A stretch of DNA of 64,000 nt from Monodelphis domestica (lineage: Eukaryota > Chordata > Mammalia > Didelphimorphia > Didelphidae): NCBI RefSeq assembly GCF_027887165.1, contig NC_077234.1:191602465-191666464 (forward strand), in the 5' to 3' direction. The notes below the pieces were generated by a model. It was given only the letters and a program-made list of their open reading frames with translations, was not told the DNA's origin and made no database searches. The translations under genes and the position numbers were made by a program. Below, one piece after another: positions 1-10,289 of this stretch; position 1 is the first letter of the stretch, and each line of letters opens with the position of its first letter.

Positions 1-2
1 AA

Positions 3-647
3 TTGTACAAAAAATCAAGCCATTCTCCAATTGATAAATGGGCAAGGGAAATGGATAGGCAGTTCTCAGATAAAGAAATCAAAACTATTAACAAGCACAT
101 GAAGAAGTGTTCTACATCTCTTATACTCAGAGAGATGCAAATCAAAACAACTCTGAGGTATCACCTCACACCTAGCAGATTGGCTAACATAACAGCAAAG
201 GAAAGTAATGAATGCTGGAGGGGATGTGGCAAAATAGGGACATTAATTCATTGCTGGTGGAGCTGTGAACTGATCCAACCATTCTGGAGGGCAATTTGGA
301 ACTATGCCCAAAGGGCGACAAAAGAATATCTACCCTTTGACCCAGCCATAGCACTGCTGGGTCTGTACCCCAAAGAGATAATGGACACAAAGACTTGTAC
401 AAAAATATTCATAGCTGCGCTCTTTGTGGTGGCCCAAAACTGGAAAATGAGGGGATGCCCATCAATTGGGGAATGGCTGAACAAACTGTGGTATATGTTG
501 GTGATGGAATACTATTGTGCTAAAAGGAATAATAAAGTGGAGAAGTTCCATGGAGACTGGAACAACCTCCAGGAAGTGATACAGAGCGAGAGGAGCAGAA
601 CCAGGAGAACATTGTACACAGAGACTGATACACTGTGGTATAATTGA
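3..647 (+). CDS. L1 ORF2p C-terminal fragment (partial)
   Basis: This is the last ~214 residues of a LINE-1 ORF2 protein, the endonuclease/reverse transcriptase used in target-primed reverse transcription. It holds the Cys-rich C-terminal segment (WRGCGK..GTLIHCWWSCELIQPFW), usually linked to RNA binding. The frame is open to a TGA at 645-647 and ends TLWYN, like the C-terminus of the second L1 copy (TLWYNRM). The true start is upstream of the window, so the first Met is not a start. No stop interrupts this stretch, which suggests a fairly young copy. Confidence 0.9.
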   Translation: MYKKSSHSPIDKWAREMDRQFSDKEIKTINKHMKKCSTSLILREMQIKTTLRYHLTPSRLANITAKESNECWRGCGKIGTLIHCWWSCELIQPFWRAIWNYAQRATKEYLPFDPAIALLGLYPKEIMDTKTCTKIFIAALFVVAQNWKMRGCPSIGEWLNKLWYMLVMEYYCAKRNNKVEKFHGDWNNLQEVIQSERSRTRRTLYTETDTLWYN

Positions 648-908
648 ACGTAATGGACATCTCCATTAGTGGCGGTGTAATGTCCCTGAACAACTTACAG
701 GGATCCAGGAGAAAAAAACACCATTCATAAGCAAAGGATAAACTATGGGAGTGGAAACACCGAGAAAAAGCAACTGCCTGAATACAGAGGTTGAGGGGAC
801 AAGACAGAGGATAGACTCTAAATGAACACTCTAATGCAAATACTATCAACAAAGCAATGGGTTCAAATCAAGAAAACATCTAATGCCCAGTGGACTTACG
901 CGTCGGCT

Positions 909-930
909 ATGGGGGGTGGGGGGGGGAGGA
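909..930 (+). other. G-rich, quadruplex-capable tract in L1 3' UTR
   Basis: Runs of six and nine G are separated by a T and followed by a purine stretch. The complement of the same motif (four G-runs) is kept in the other L1 at about 26672-26698. G-rich 3' UTR tracts are a known L1 feature. Confidence 0.6.
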
Positions 931-1053
931 AAAGAAAATGATCTATGTCTTTAACGAATAATGCTTGGAAATGATCAAATAAAATATATTTAAAAAAAAA
1001 AAGAAATCATTATCTAGTCTATCCTTCTTTAAAAAAAAAAATTGAGTCTTTTG

Positions 1054-1070
1054 TCCCATTAGGTCGCCAA
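1054..1070 (-). other. Primer-binding-site remnant next to inverted LTR
   Basis: On the minus strand, just after the LTR 3' end, the sequence reads TTGGCGACCTAATGGGAC. This resembles the complement of a tRNA-Arg 3' end, with a short deletion relative to the site at 20135. It marks the LTR as a 5' LTR whose internal region was lost. The tRNA assignment is from memory. Confidence 0.5.
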
Positions 1071-1442
1071 CTGTAAGTTAAAATTCAACTGCTAATATTA
1101 AAATTTTTGGGAAACTGAGGCAGGTAGAAATTAGTTTCTCTCTAGAAATATTATATTTTAGAGGTTTGTTTAAGATAAGGAATTTAGGAAAATACAAGTA
1201 AGAAAGGCACATGCTAGGCCAGAGAGCCTATTCACAACCATTCACATCTTGCCTGCTAGGTGGAGAGTCGCATGTGCTCCAAAGCAGAAGTAGGGAAGAG
1301 AGCCAGTAGCCTTTACAGCCAGGTTAAATAGAAATTCTTGACCTTGGCTCAGGTGGAAATCTCAGTGAGATTAGAGGGCATTCTGGGAGCTAGCAAGGAC
1401 TCCTGGGGATTGGAGTCCTGAGTTCATGTCTCCATTTTTACA
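1071..1442 (-). mobile_element. ERV LTR, short family, minus strand
   Basis: On the minus strand this runs from TGTAAAAATGGAG at 1442 to about CTTACAG at 1071, with a degenerate poly-A signal region and the family hallmark (GAGAAACTAATTT) near its 3' end. It pairs as an inverted repeat with the LTR at 4326-4648. Roughly 50 bp from position 18 onward are identical between the two. A PBS-like remnant follows it, so it is not a simple solo LTR. Confidence 0.8.
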
Positions 1443-4325
1443 ATTTTCAAGTATTTGATATTATCTATTGTTAATTTAAGTGGAATTAATTTTTCTCTTT
1501 CTTGCTGTTAGACTTTTTGGATAATATACAGAAATGCTAATAATTCATATGGATTTATTCTATATCTTGAAACTTTGTAAAGTTGCTAATTATTTCAATT
1601 AATTTTTAATTGATTCTCTAGGATTCTGCAAGTACACCATCATATCATCTGAGTACAGTGATAATTCTATTTCTTCATTACCTAATCTAATTTTTTCAAC
1701 TTTTTTCTTCTCATTTCTACAGCTAGCACTCCTAGCACAATATTGAATAATAATGATGATAACAGACATCTTTGCTTCACTCTTGAGATTAGTGGAAAGG
1801 CTGCTAGCTTGTTCTTATTAGAAATAATGTTTCTGATTGTTTTTGATAGACACTATTTATCATTTCAAGGAAAGCTCCATTTATTCCTATGTTCTGTAAT
1901 GTTTTTAATAGGAACAGGTATTCCAAAACTTTTTCTGAATCTATTGTGATAATTATATGATTTTTGTTTGTTTTTTTACTGACATGATCAATTATATTGA
2001 TAATTGTTCTAATATTGAATCAACCCTGAATTCCTGGTATAAATTTCACCCTATCATAATGAAGGATCCTTAAGGTACATCACTTAAGGTTCCTTGCTAG
2101 GATTTTATTTAGAATTTTATATCAATATTCATTAGGGATATTGATTCACAGTTGCCTTTCTCGGTTTTTGCCATTCCTGGTTTAGGTATCAGCATCATAT
2201 CTGTGTCATAAAAGGAATTTGGTAGGACTCCTTCACTATTTTTCCAAATAATCTATATTGTATTAGAATTAATTGTTCTTTAAATACTTGTTAACAATCA
2301 CTTGTGAATCCATCTAGTCCTGAGGACTTTTTCTTGAGGTCTTTATTGATAGCTTATTCAATTTCTTTTTCTAAATTAGAATTTTTTAAGTATCCTATTT
2401 CCTCTTCTGTTAAATGAGGTGTTTTATATTTTTGTAAATATTCATTCATTTCACTTAGCTTAGCACATTTATTGGCATACAATTGAATAAAATAACTCCT
2501 AATAATTGCTTTAATTTCCTCTTTGTTGATGGTGAATTTCCCCTTTTAATTTTTCATATTGGTAATATCATTTTCTTCTTTCATTTTTAAAAATCAAATT
2601 AACCCTGATTTAGGTATTTTACTGATTTTTTCCCTTAAAAATAAAGCTTTTCACTTCATTTATTGGTTTACTCATTTTCTTACTTTCAGTTTTATAGAGC
2701 TCACCTTTGATTTTTAAGATTCTCAAGTTGGTGTTTATTTAAATTGTGATTTCTAATTGTTCTTTTTCTAACATTTTTAGTTCCATAGCCAATTCTTTTA
2801 TCAGTTCTTTAACTTATTGATATAAGCATTTAGAGATATAAAAATTCTCCTAAGTACTGCATTGGGTTCATCCTATTAATTTTAATATGTTATCTCATGA
2901 TTGTCATTCTCTTCAATGAAATTACTGATTGTTTCTATGATTTGTTTTTTGATTCATTTATTCTTTAGAATTAGATTATTGTTTCTAATTATTTTTTTAA
3001 TTTAACTTTTCATGACCCTTTATTTAATTGTATCATGATCTGAAAAAAGACACATTTAGTATTTCTGGTTTTCTGCATTTTTATGAGGTTTGTATGCCCT
3101 AAAATATGAACAGTTTTTGTGTTTTTGCCATGTACTCCTCTGAAAAAAGATATACTCTTTTTTGTTCACATTCAACTTCTTCCTTCTTTATTTTTTTTTG
3201 GTTAGGTTTATCTAATTCTGAGAAGGATTATTTAATATTTTCTTTAAAAATTTGAATGTTATACCAATTTTATATATGATTATCATTGATGTTATTTCAT
3301 TGTCTATGGTGCTTGTTAGCAAGATATGATTTATCTCTATATTTTTAATTAGATCTGTTTTTGCATTAGCTTAATCTGAGATCATGATTACTATTCCTGC
3401 TTTTTCTTTTAAATTTCAGCCAAAGCATAAAAGATTATACTCCAATTCTTTATCTTTACTCTGTGCATGTGTCTCCCTATTTCAAATGTGTTTCTTGTAG
3501 AAGGCATATTGTAAAATTCTGGATTTTGATCCATTATGCTATCTGCTTCCATTTTATTGTGGCTTTCAAGTACTCCAGAAATTCATATATTATCTCTCCT
3601 TGATCTCTTTTCCAGGTCAGTTGCTTTTCCAATGAGAAATTTCTCATTTTCTTCCAATTTTTCTTTATTTTTATTTTGTTTGATTGGTTCTTTATGTGTC
3701 ATGGAGTCATTATATTCCCATTTGCCCAATTCTAATTTTTAAGAAATTATTTTCTTCAATGAGCTGCTATGCCTTCTTTTCCATTGACTAGTTCTACTTT
3801 TAAAAAAGTTGTTTTCTTCAGTAAAGTTGTGTATATATTTTCCCATTTTTGTGCTTACTTTATTCACTAAGCTGTTAACTTTAATTTCATTATTTTCTTG
3901 CATTAGTCTCATTTCTTTCCCAATTTTTTAAAAGTCCTTTTTTTAAAACCTCTTCCTGACGTTCTTTTTGTGTCTGATTCCAATTCACATTTTCTTTAAA
4001 ATTTTACTTGAAGCCTTTTGATTATTGTTGTGTTCTAGATTCTTGCTCTGATTCTCTTTGTCATCATAATAACTTTCTATAATTAGACTCCCTTTTTTGT
4101 TCAGTTTTAAAATTTTATTATCTAACTTTTCACTATATATTAAAGTTTATCTCTGTTCCTGCGCTGAATAAAGTCACTGTCCTTAGCTTCTTCTTGTGGA
4201 ACTTGGCATTTTGCTTTTAACTTGTGGTACCCTCATGGTCTAGTTTCTGGCTTGAACTGGTCAGGGGCTTCATTACATGCCTGCTACTTGTTTTATTTGG
4301 TTTGAGGCTTCTTCTCCATGGAGGC
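1443..4325 (-). mobile_element. Old antisense LINE-1 (ORF2 to ORF1 remnants)
   Basis: The minus strand is colinear with the younger L1 at 26.6-33.0 kb. For example 1520-1700 aligns with 28535-28700 (around the FADD motif), 3060-3110 with the endonuclease region near 30080, and 3580-4100 with ORF1. All frames are broken by stops and indels. Both ends abut LTRs, and the 3' UTR is missing. Confidence 0.85.
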
Positions 4326-4648
4326 TGTAAAAATGGAGGCTTGAACTCTGGACTCCAATCCCCAGGAGTCCTTGCTAGCTCCCAGAATGCCCTCTAATCT
4401 AGATGAGATTTCCATATGGGCGAGGTTAAAATTTCTATTTAACTTGTCTGTAAAAGCTACTGGGGGCTTTTCCTACTTCAGCTTCAGAGCAGACGCGTCT
4501 TTTCATGATGTAGGTGAGGTTGAATTGGGCCTCTTGGCTCACCTAGACATATGCTTTCTTATTTTGTATTTTCTTTATATTTTAATCTTTAATAAACCTT
4601 ATAAAATATAATACCTCTAGCAGAGAGAAACTAATTTTAACTGTTACA
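4326..4648 (+). mobile_element. Solo LTR, short ERV family, 4-bp TSD AGGC
   Basis: It runs TGTAAAAATGGAG...CTGTTACA and carries a TTTAATAAA poly-A signal. It is flanked by direct AGGC repeats (4322-4325 and 4649-4652), the 4-bp TSD typical of gamma-like retroviruses. The same family occurs at 1071-1442 (minus), 34125-34443 and 59109-59444. Confidence 0.88.
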
Positions 4649-4776
4649 AGGCTGAGCCTCACCCATACCTGACTTGAGTGCTGCCTGCCTTGGCTCTGGC
4701 TGCCTGCTCAGAACTTTGCTTCCCTCCCATTTAAGGGAGATGAACCTTCTCCTACTAATTCTCTAAGATCTTCTGG

Positions 4777-5589
4777 TGTGAACCTTAAAGATTCTCAGAC
4801 CCTACTTCAGAACACTTGGTTAAGACCATTCCCCACTTTAAACAATGAAGGAACTTAGATCAGGAATGTGAGAACTCTACTCCACCCTACTTAAGCCTGC
4901 TTTAGGAGAAGAAACTCCTTGCTGAACAATGAAAAGTACTTAAACCCATACTTATAGTAAGGCAAAAGTTCTTAAGCTGTGCCTATTTTTAGATCTGATA
5001 CAAAAGGGTGCTAAGTACCTATAAAGATCAGGCAACCTGTGAATTTACAAGGAGCAAAGAGGTGGGAACTTATTCAGAGTTTTGTTTTTTTTCAGGTGTG
5101 AACTTAATCAAAAGTTTAAAGTCTACTCAGGTGTGAATTAAGAATGGTCTGTCCTTTGGAAAAACACCTACTGTGATTGGTGGATGTGAGAACTTAAGGG
5201 AGGTGACATAGGCCTCAGGAGAGATAGAGGGACATTTTAGCTGAGATGGAGCCTGGTGTCTCTCTTGGGACAAATCTTGTGGTGAATGGATAAAAAACTG
5301 ACTGATCTCTCTCTTAAGGCTGGCCTAAGCTGGTTTAGTCCTTTACCTATTATTTTCTCTTACTCTCTCCCTTTCATTAATTCCTAATTTTTTATTAATT
5401 AAAAATCTCTATAAAACACAGCTGACTTGGGTATATTTTCATATTTGGGAATTTTTCCCTGGTGACCACTTCATATTATTTGATTTAAAACAAGACACTG
5501 TCTTGAAACCATATTTTCTGCTGTCACAATTTTAACAACTACTCTTATATCTGCCACAATTTAAGTCTTCCACTATTTTAATCATTACA
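4777..5589 (+). mobile_element. Solo LTR, long ERV family, TSD CTGG
   Basis: It starts TGTGAACCTTAAAG and ends ATCATTACA, flanked by CTGG at 4773-4776 and 5590-5593. It is homologous along its length to the LTRs at 19169-20129, 20725-21385 (minus) and 60917-61785. The shared blocks include CTATTTTTAGATCT, AAAGGGTGCTAAGTACCTAT and GGTGACCACTT. It is more diverged than the 19-21 kb pair, hence older. Confidence 0.85.
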
Positions 5590-6059
5590 CTGGGTAGGAG
5601 AACTTCTTCATTGCTCCAATATTCAGAAAGAGATGGTTTAATGTGCCTTAGAGGAGAATTTGGGAGCAATCAGACAAATTCCCTTTTCACTCCAGGATCT
5701 TGGCACTGAAAGTCTGGGTTTAAGTTTCAACTCAATCTAGTATTGGTTTTCTGAGTCTTATTTTCTTCACATGAAAAATAAAGATAAAAATGCTTATAGA
5801 ATCTAATAGAAAACTTATTTGGTTCAAAGGATATAATGCAGATTAAATGTAATATTGATTTCCTTGGGGAACCGTTTTGTAGAACACTCCAAGGATTGGA
5901 TATCCAAAAGCTAAAACAGAAACAATTATTTTATCCCTAAGTTAGGGTTCTCTAATTTGCCTGGGCCTTTGTTTCTTTTATTTTTACTTGCCTCTCATCT
6001 TCCTCCATTGGAAAAACACAAAAGATAAAAAAGAAACCCCATTGTCACAAATATACATT
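5590..6059 (+). repeat. Weak MIR-like remnant in otherwise plain sequence
   Basis: About 5695-5800 has a MIR-like order (GGGTTTAAGTTTCAACTC, then TCTTCACATGAAAAATAAAGATAA). The rest shows nothing recognisable. Confidence 0.35.
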
Positions 6060-6400
6060 GTTAATTAAAATAAATTCCCTCACTGTCCATGTTCAGAAAT
6101 ATAATACTCATTTCACACTTGAGTCCAACACCTCTCTGTCAAGAGGTGGGTACTTCATCAGTCTCCATAAGTTGTGGTTGCTCTTTTCATTGATTAGAGT
6201 TGTTCATTTTTCTTCCTTTATGATGTTATTTTCATTGTATGTATTGTCATTCTGATTCTGCTCACTTCACGTTGTATCCAAAAATACTTGTCTTCCAGGG
6301 GTTCTTTGAAACCATCCCCTTTTCTTAGAGCAAAATAGCATCCTAGTGTATTGATATACTATGATATGTTCATCAATTCTCTCAGTTTTCTTGTCTTTAA
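6060..6400 (-). repeat. Old L1 3' end, antisense
   Basis: The text resembles old marsupial L1 3' UTR complements, with CCTCTCTGTCAAGAGGTGGGTA, TTCTGATTCTGCTCACTTCAC and GTTCTTTGAAACCATCCCC. The antisense L1 at 25.9 kb has related wording around TTCTGCTCTCTTCACTTT. It is truncated, with no coding part. Confidence 0.6.
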
Positions 6401-6499
6401 AATGGTCCTCTGAATGAACTTCAGCCTGTGGAGAGCTCCTGGCCAACATCAGCTTTCTGCACAGGAAAAAAATTGTGTCATCCAATGTGGATGTTTCAG

Positions 6500-7920
6500 A
6501 GAACATTAGCAACTGCCTACTAAAATACAATTAAAATTTCTCCAGTAACACGCAATCTCATTAAATTAAATAAAAAAGTGAACAAAAAAAAAAGAAAGAG
6601 AACACATTTCATTTATTTCACAATGACTCATTTCTATAAAGCATCTGCTTATATCCTTTTAGGTCATGGAGGCACGGGTCCCTTGTTTATTTTCATGGCC
6701 TAATACATATGCACATACACACAAATATGTAGAGATAATAGCCTTGCATATTTTCAACTTTTTTTCTTTATGCTCCCTGCCCTCATCTAGTTTTTCATGC
6801 AATTAACTCTGCAGTCACAGTCCCATTGCTCAGTAATTAGCTGTCCACAAAGCAGCAGTGTGTATATTAAAGTAGACAGGAAAAATGGTGAAGGGGGAGT
6901 GATGGGGAAAAAAGAGGAATCCCAGCAGCTATTATAGTTATCTGCCATCTCATGCATTTTTAACAGATACGAGCTAGAACTCAATACATTTTCTTTATAT
7001 AATATTATACAATATATTAACATTAGTGCCATCACTTTAACGTGTGGAAAACTTGTGGTTTGACCCATAGTGGAAATCATGATAGTCCATAACATACCTC
7101 AACTGACTACTTTTCAGTTTTGTATGCAGTGTAAATGGCATGCAAAATTTGCATGCAGTGTAAATTAAAATATTTATACCAGTTTCAGATTTTCACAGTC
7201 CATGCAGAATGTAGGAGAATTACAGCCTTTGAGATTTAATGTGATCTCATCAAGTAGAGGACATTGAAAGTTTACATTTCATTTTATCATTTACTATTTT
7301 TGCAGAATCACTAGCAAGTTGGGCTATGAAAACAATACATAAGGAAATAGGTGAAGGGCAGAAAATAGTATTTGATATCTATAATTACCTGTCAAACTTC
7401 CATGTTAAAACGCATAGGATCATATATTTACAGCTAATAAGAATTTTGGAAGACATCTAGTTCAATATTACCACCACCCTGCCTCCATTTTATAAATGAC
7501 TTGCCCTAAGACACACACTGGATTTAGACTAGTGGGACTACTTCTTCTACTAACAGTACAATAATGAATTTTTTAATTTGTATTTATCAGTCTTAGAAAA
7601 AAAAAAAGACCTGAGAGATTTAAAAGAGGACTAGGTGGAAAAGAAAATGCTCTCAGCTGTTAACTACTGTTTATTAAGATGCATAAAAAAAGGAGCCAGA
7701 TTAACTCAGAATAATCCATAAGAATAATTAAGGAGTATTTAAAAGCATGAATCTTTCTTTTTTTATTATTAAGATATTTTCTTGAAAACTGACATCATAA
7801 CTAACCAATTAATTCATTTTAGCTCAAAAACTTTTTTAATTTTATGTGTCAGTGAGAGGACTCAAACCTAGATCTTCTTGTTTCCCAAACTGGCTCCTTA
7901 TCCATTATGTTATGAAGCTT
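6500..7920. other. Non-coding stretch, mostly unrecognised
   Basis: There is an A-run near 6580 and a MIR-like remnant at about 7410-7550 (ACATCTAGTTCAATATTAC... CCATTTTATAAATGA). A MIR or SINE end in minus orientation lies at about 7830-7920. No convincing coding frame was seen. Confidence 0.4.
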
Positions 7921-8003
7921 CTAAAAAAAACACAGGGAGAGAGGATAATTAAAAATTAATTTAAAGATGGTTACTAGGTTTATTCTTCTCAGTACCTTCT
8001 TCA

Positions 8004-8006
<3 letters not shown>

Positions 8007-8044
<38 letters not shown>

Positions 8045-8249
8045 ATATATATATATATATGCCTAGGTGTGTATATATCATATTCATATACACAGAGAAA
8101 GAGTGAGAGAGAAAGTGAGAGTGAGAGAGGAAATGAGAGAGAAAGATAGTGAAAGAGAATAAGAAAGTGAGAGAGAGAGAGTGGAGAGAGTAAGAAAGTG
8201 TGTGAGAGAGAGAGACAGAGAGAAAGAGAGAGACAGAGACAGAGGCAGA
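8007..8249 (+). repeat. Compound microsatellite (GT)n-(AT)n-(GA)n
   Basis: (GT)14 at 8007-8034 is followed by an (AT) run at 8044-8060, then a ~155-bp GA-rich purine tract at 8093-8249. The frames read across it are artefacts of simple sequence. Confidence 0.97.
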
Positions 8250-8985
8250 GCCATATCTTGGGCAAAATCATGGCAATATCAATGCCATATCAAAAAGCAA
8301 AAAGGTTTGAGCAACAGAAAGGGATTTTTACTTTGAGAAAATAAGTCCATTTTTATTCAACATAATATTAGAAAGATATTCAAGTAAAGTTGTACAACAT
8401 CTACATATGTAATATAATTTTTTTTGTGTCTACCTCTTACTGAACAGTATATTGGTAGGCATTGGGAAGTGCTGGGAAAATCATTTGGGAATGGAGACGC
8501 AGCTATGTATTGACAGATGATAGGTGATACAATCAACCTTTAAACACGTAAAAGAAGGCAAGATCTAAAGATGGCTCAGTTGCCGTGGGAAAGTGGGAAG
8601 TAGGAAGTGGGGATGCAGAAGTAAGGGAGATGATTGTGTTAACAGTCTCAGATACAATTAGCCACTGTCTCATTCGTTATTAGAACAAGAAAGAAGAAAG
8701 AGGAAGGGGAAAGAGAATATAAATTAATTTGAATAAATATAACTACTGAAAAACAAATTAGAAAATATTCCGTGCTGACAATGAATTAAAAGTATTTTCT
8801 TTATACACAAAGGAGAATGTCTTAAATCATCTAGATAGAGGCATAGATTTTGACATTTTAGGGTACTAAGCCAACTAGGTGATGTGCTAGGCACAAGAGA
8901 TATAAAAACAAAGGAAAGAGAAGTGGAAAGGAGAGGGAAGAGAAAATATGGGAGGGGAAGGAATTAGAGGGGAGAGAATCAATCC
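8250..8985. other. Unrecognised AT-rich stretch
   Basis: No repeat head, coding frame or RNA-like fold was recognised. A purine-rich patch lies at 8688-8720. Confidence 0.4.
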
Positions 8986-9445
8986 TGTTTTCTAGGACAT
9001 TATATGCTGGATTTGGAATCAGAAGACCAGTATTAAAATCCAACCTCTATTGTTTACAAGAACTATGATTTAGGGAAAATCACATAACTCTGTGAACCTC
9101 AGTTTCTTCATCTATTATAATGAGGTTGTGTTAGATGACTTAAGGGTACCTAGGGGGCAAAGTGAATAGAATGACAAGCTTGGAGTCAGGAAGACTTGAG
9201 TTTAAATATGGCCTCAGATACTTACTAGGTGAGTGACTTTGGGCAAGTTACTTTACTCTGTTCACCTAAGTTTCCCTATTTATAAAATAAGATGGAAAAG
9301 GAAATGGCAAACCAATCCAATATCTTTGCTAATAAAACCCTAAATAAGGTCACAAAGAATCAGGTACAACTGAAATGACTGAACAAAACTAAATGGCTTC
9401 TAAATTCCCTTCCAGCTCTAAACCTCTAAATCTATAATCCTATAT
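8986..9445 (+). repeat. MIR/THER-like SINE split by a younger SINE
   Basis: The left part (8986-9143) reads TGGATTTGGAATCAGAAGACC... CTCAGTTTCTTCATCTATTA... GTTAGATGACTT. The expected continuation (CTAAATTCCCTTCCAGCTCTAAA) resumes only after the SINE at 9144-9390. The nesting is therefore visible directly. Confidence 0.7.
9144..9390 (+). repeat. Marsupial SINE (AAGGAAATGGCAAACC type)
   Basis: It shows the tRNA-like head (AGGGGGCAAAGTG... CTTGGAGTCAGGAAGAC), the mid-block GGGCAAGTTACTTTACTCTG and the tail AAAGGAAATGGCAAACCAATCC... ATGACTGAACAA. It is inserted in a MIR-like element. Confidence 0.88.
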
Positions 9446-9447
9446 TT

Positions 9448-9632
9448 CCCCAAGTTTCAAAGTGGCAGGAAGAAACATATAAATAATTAACTTTATATAT
9501 ATGTATATATATATGTATAATATAATAATATATAATATATATGTACATATATAATTATATATAATATGTATAATATATGTATAATAAAGTTAATTATTTA
9601 TATGTTTCTTCCTGCCACTTTGAAACTTGGGG
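9448..9632. repeat. Long perfect palindrome with AT-rich loop
   Basis: The left arm 9448-9495 and right arm 9585-9632 are exact reverse complements over 48 bp (CCCCAAGTTTC... / ...GAAACTTGGGG). The ~89-bp spacer is almost pure TATATA and is itself near-palindromic, so the whole 185 bp can fold as one hairpin or cruciform. Confidence 0.95.
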
Positions 9633-9889
9633 GGGACTATGTCCATGTATGCAAAATAGTCCATGTTTGCAAAATAAATACAAAGTAATTGGTGATCTGC
9701 CTCTAATCTATTTCTCTCTGAGAAGCACAAACAGAGACCCTTTCTAAAACCTCTGTTCTCCCCAGAGACACAAACAAAAAGAACCAAAGGTCCTGAATGG
9801 GCCCAAGATGCAATAATACACGTACAAAGATCAGATATTGGATAGCTGTTATTGACTGTCCAGCATTCACATTAAAATTTAAAGTGTTA

Positions 9890-10093
9890 GGGGGCAGTTA
9901 GGTTCTCCATGGATAGATGGCCAAGCTTGGAGATGAGAGGTCCTGGGCTCAAATCTGGTCTCAAACACTTCCTAGCTCTGTGACCCTGGACAAGTCCATT
10001 AACCCCCATTGTCTAGCCCTTAATGCTGTTCTGTCTTGGAATTAATACTTAGTACTGATTCTAAGATGGAAGGTAAGGGGTTAAAAAAGAATT
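9890..10093 (+). repeat. Marsupial SINE (GGAAGGTAAGGGTT tail type)
   Basis: It runs GGGGGCAGTTAGG... GAGGTCCTGGGCTCAAATCTGG... CTGTGACCCTGGACAAG... TTCTAAGATGGAAGGTAAGGGGTTAAAAAA. The short 3' motif and A-tail define this second SINE type in the window. Confidence 0.88.
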
Positions 10094-10140
10094 AAAGTGC
10101 GAGAAAGGATCTCAGAAGCCAGATAATCCAATCTTCTCAT

Positions 10141-10260
10141 TATGTATATAGAATTTTGAGGTATATGTGTGTATATATAGATATAAAGGCATGCACATAT
10201 ATATAAACATACATATATGTATATATATATATATACATACATATACGTACACACAGAGAA
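10141..10260. repeat. AT-rich TATG/TATA simple repeat
   Basis: Alternating TATATA/ATACAT sequence that ends near TACACACAG. Confidence 0.85.
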
Positions 10261-10289
10261 ACAGATTTATAATGTTAGAAGGATAAGAA

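Larger units (their letters stand above)
1..1003 (+). mobile_element. LINE-1 3' end (ORF2 tail, 3' UTR, poly-A)
   Basis: The window opens inside an L1. An ORF2 tail is followed by a 3' UTR with a G-rich tract (909-930), an AATAAA signal at 978-983 and an A-run at 992-1003. The 3' UTR closely matches the complement of the full-length L1 at 26.6-33.0 kb, so both belong to the same or closely related subfamilies. The 5' part lies outside the window. Confidence 0.93.

Noticed and set aside
1443..4325. Possible composite DNA transposon with LTR-like terminal inverted repeats
   Set aside because: The right LTR has its own 4-bp TSD, and the left is followed by a PBS-like motif. Two separate retroviral LTRs explain the arrangement better.
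7921..8271. 116-codon minus frame rich in Leu/Ser/His
   Set aside because: It is a translation of the (GT)n/(GA)n microsatellite and reflects repeat composition only.
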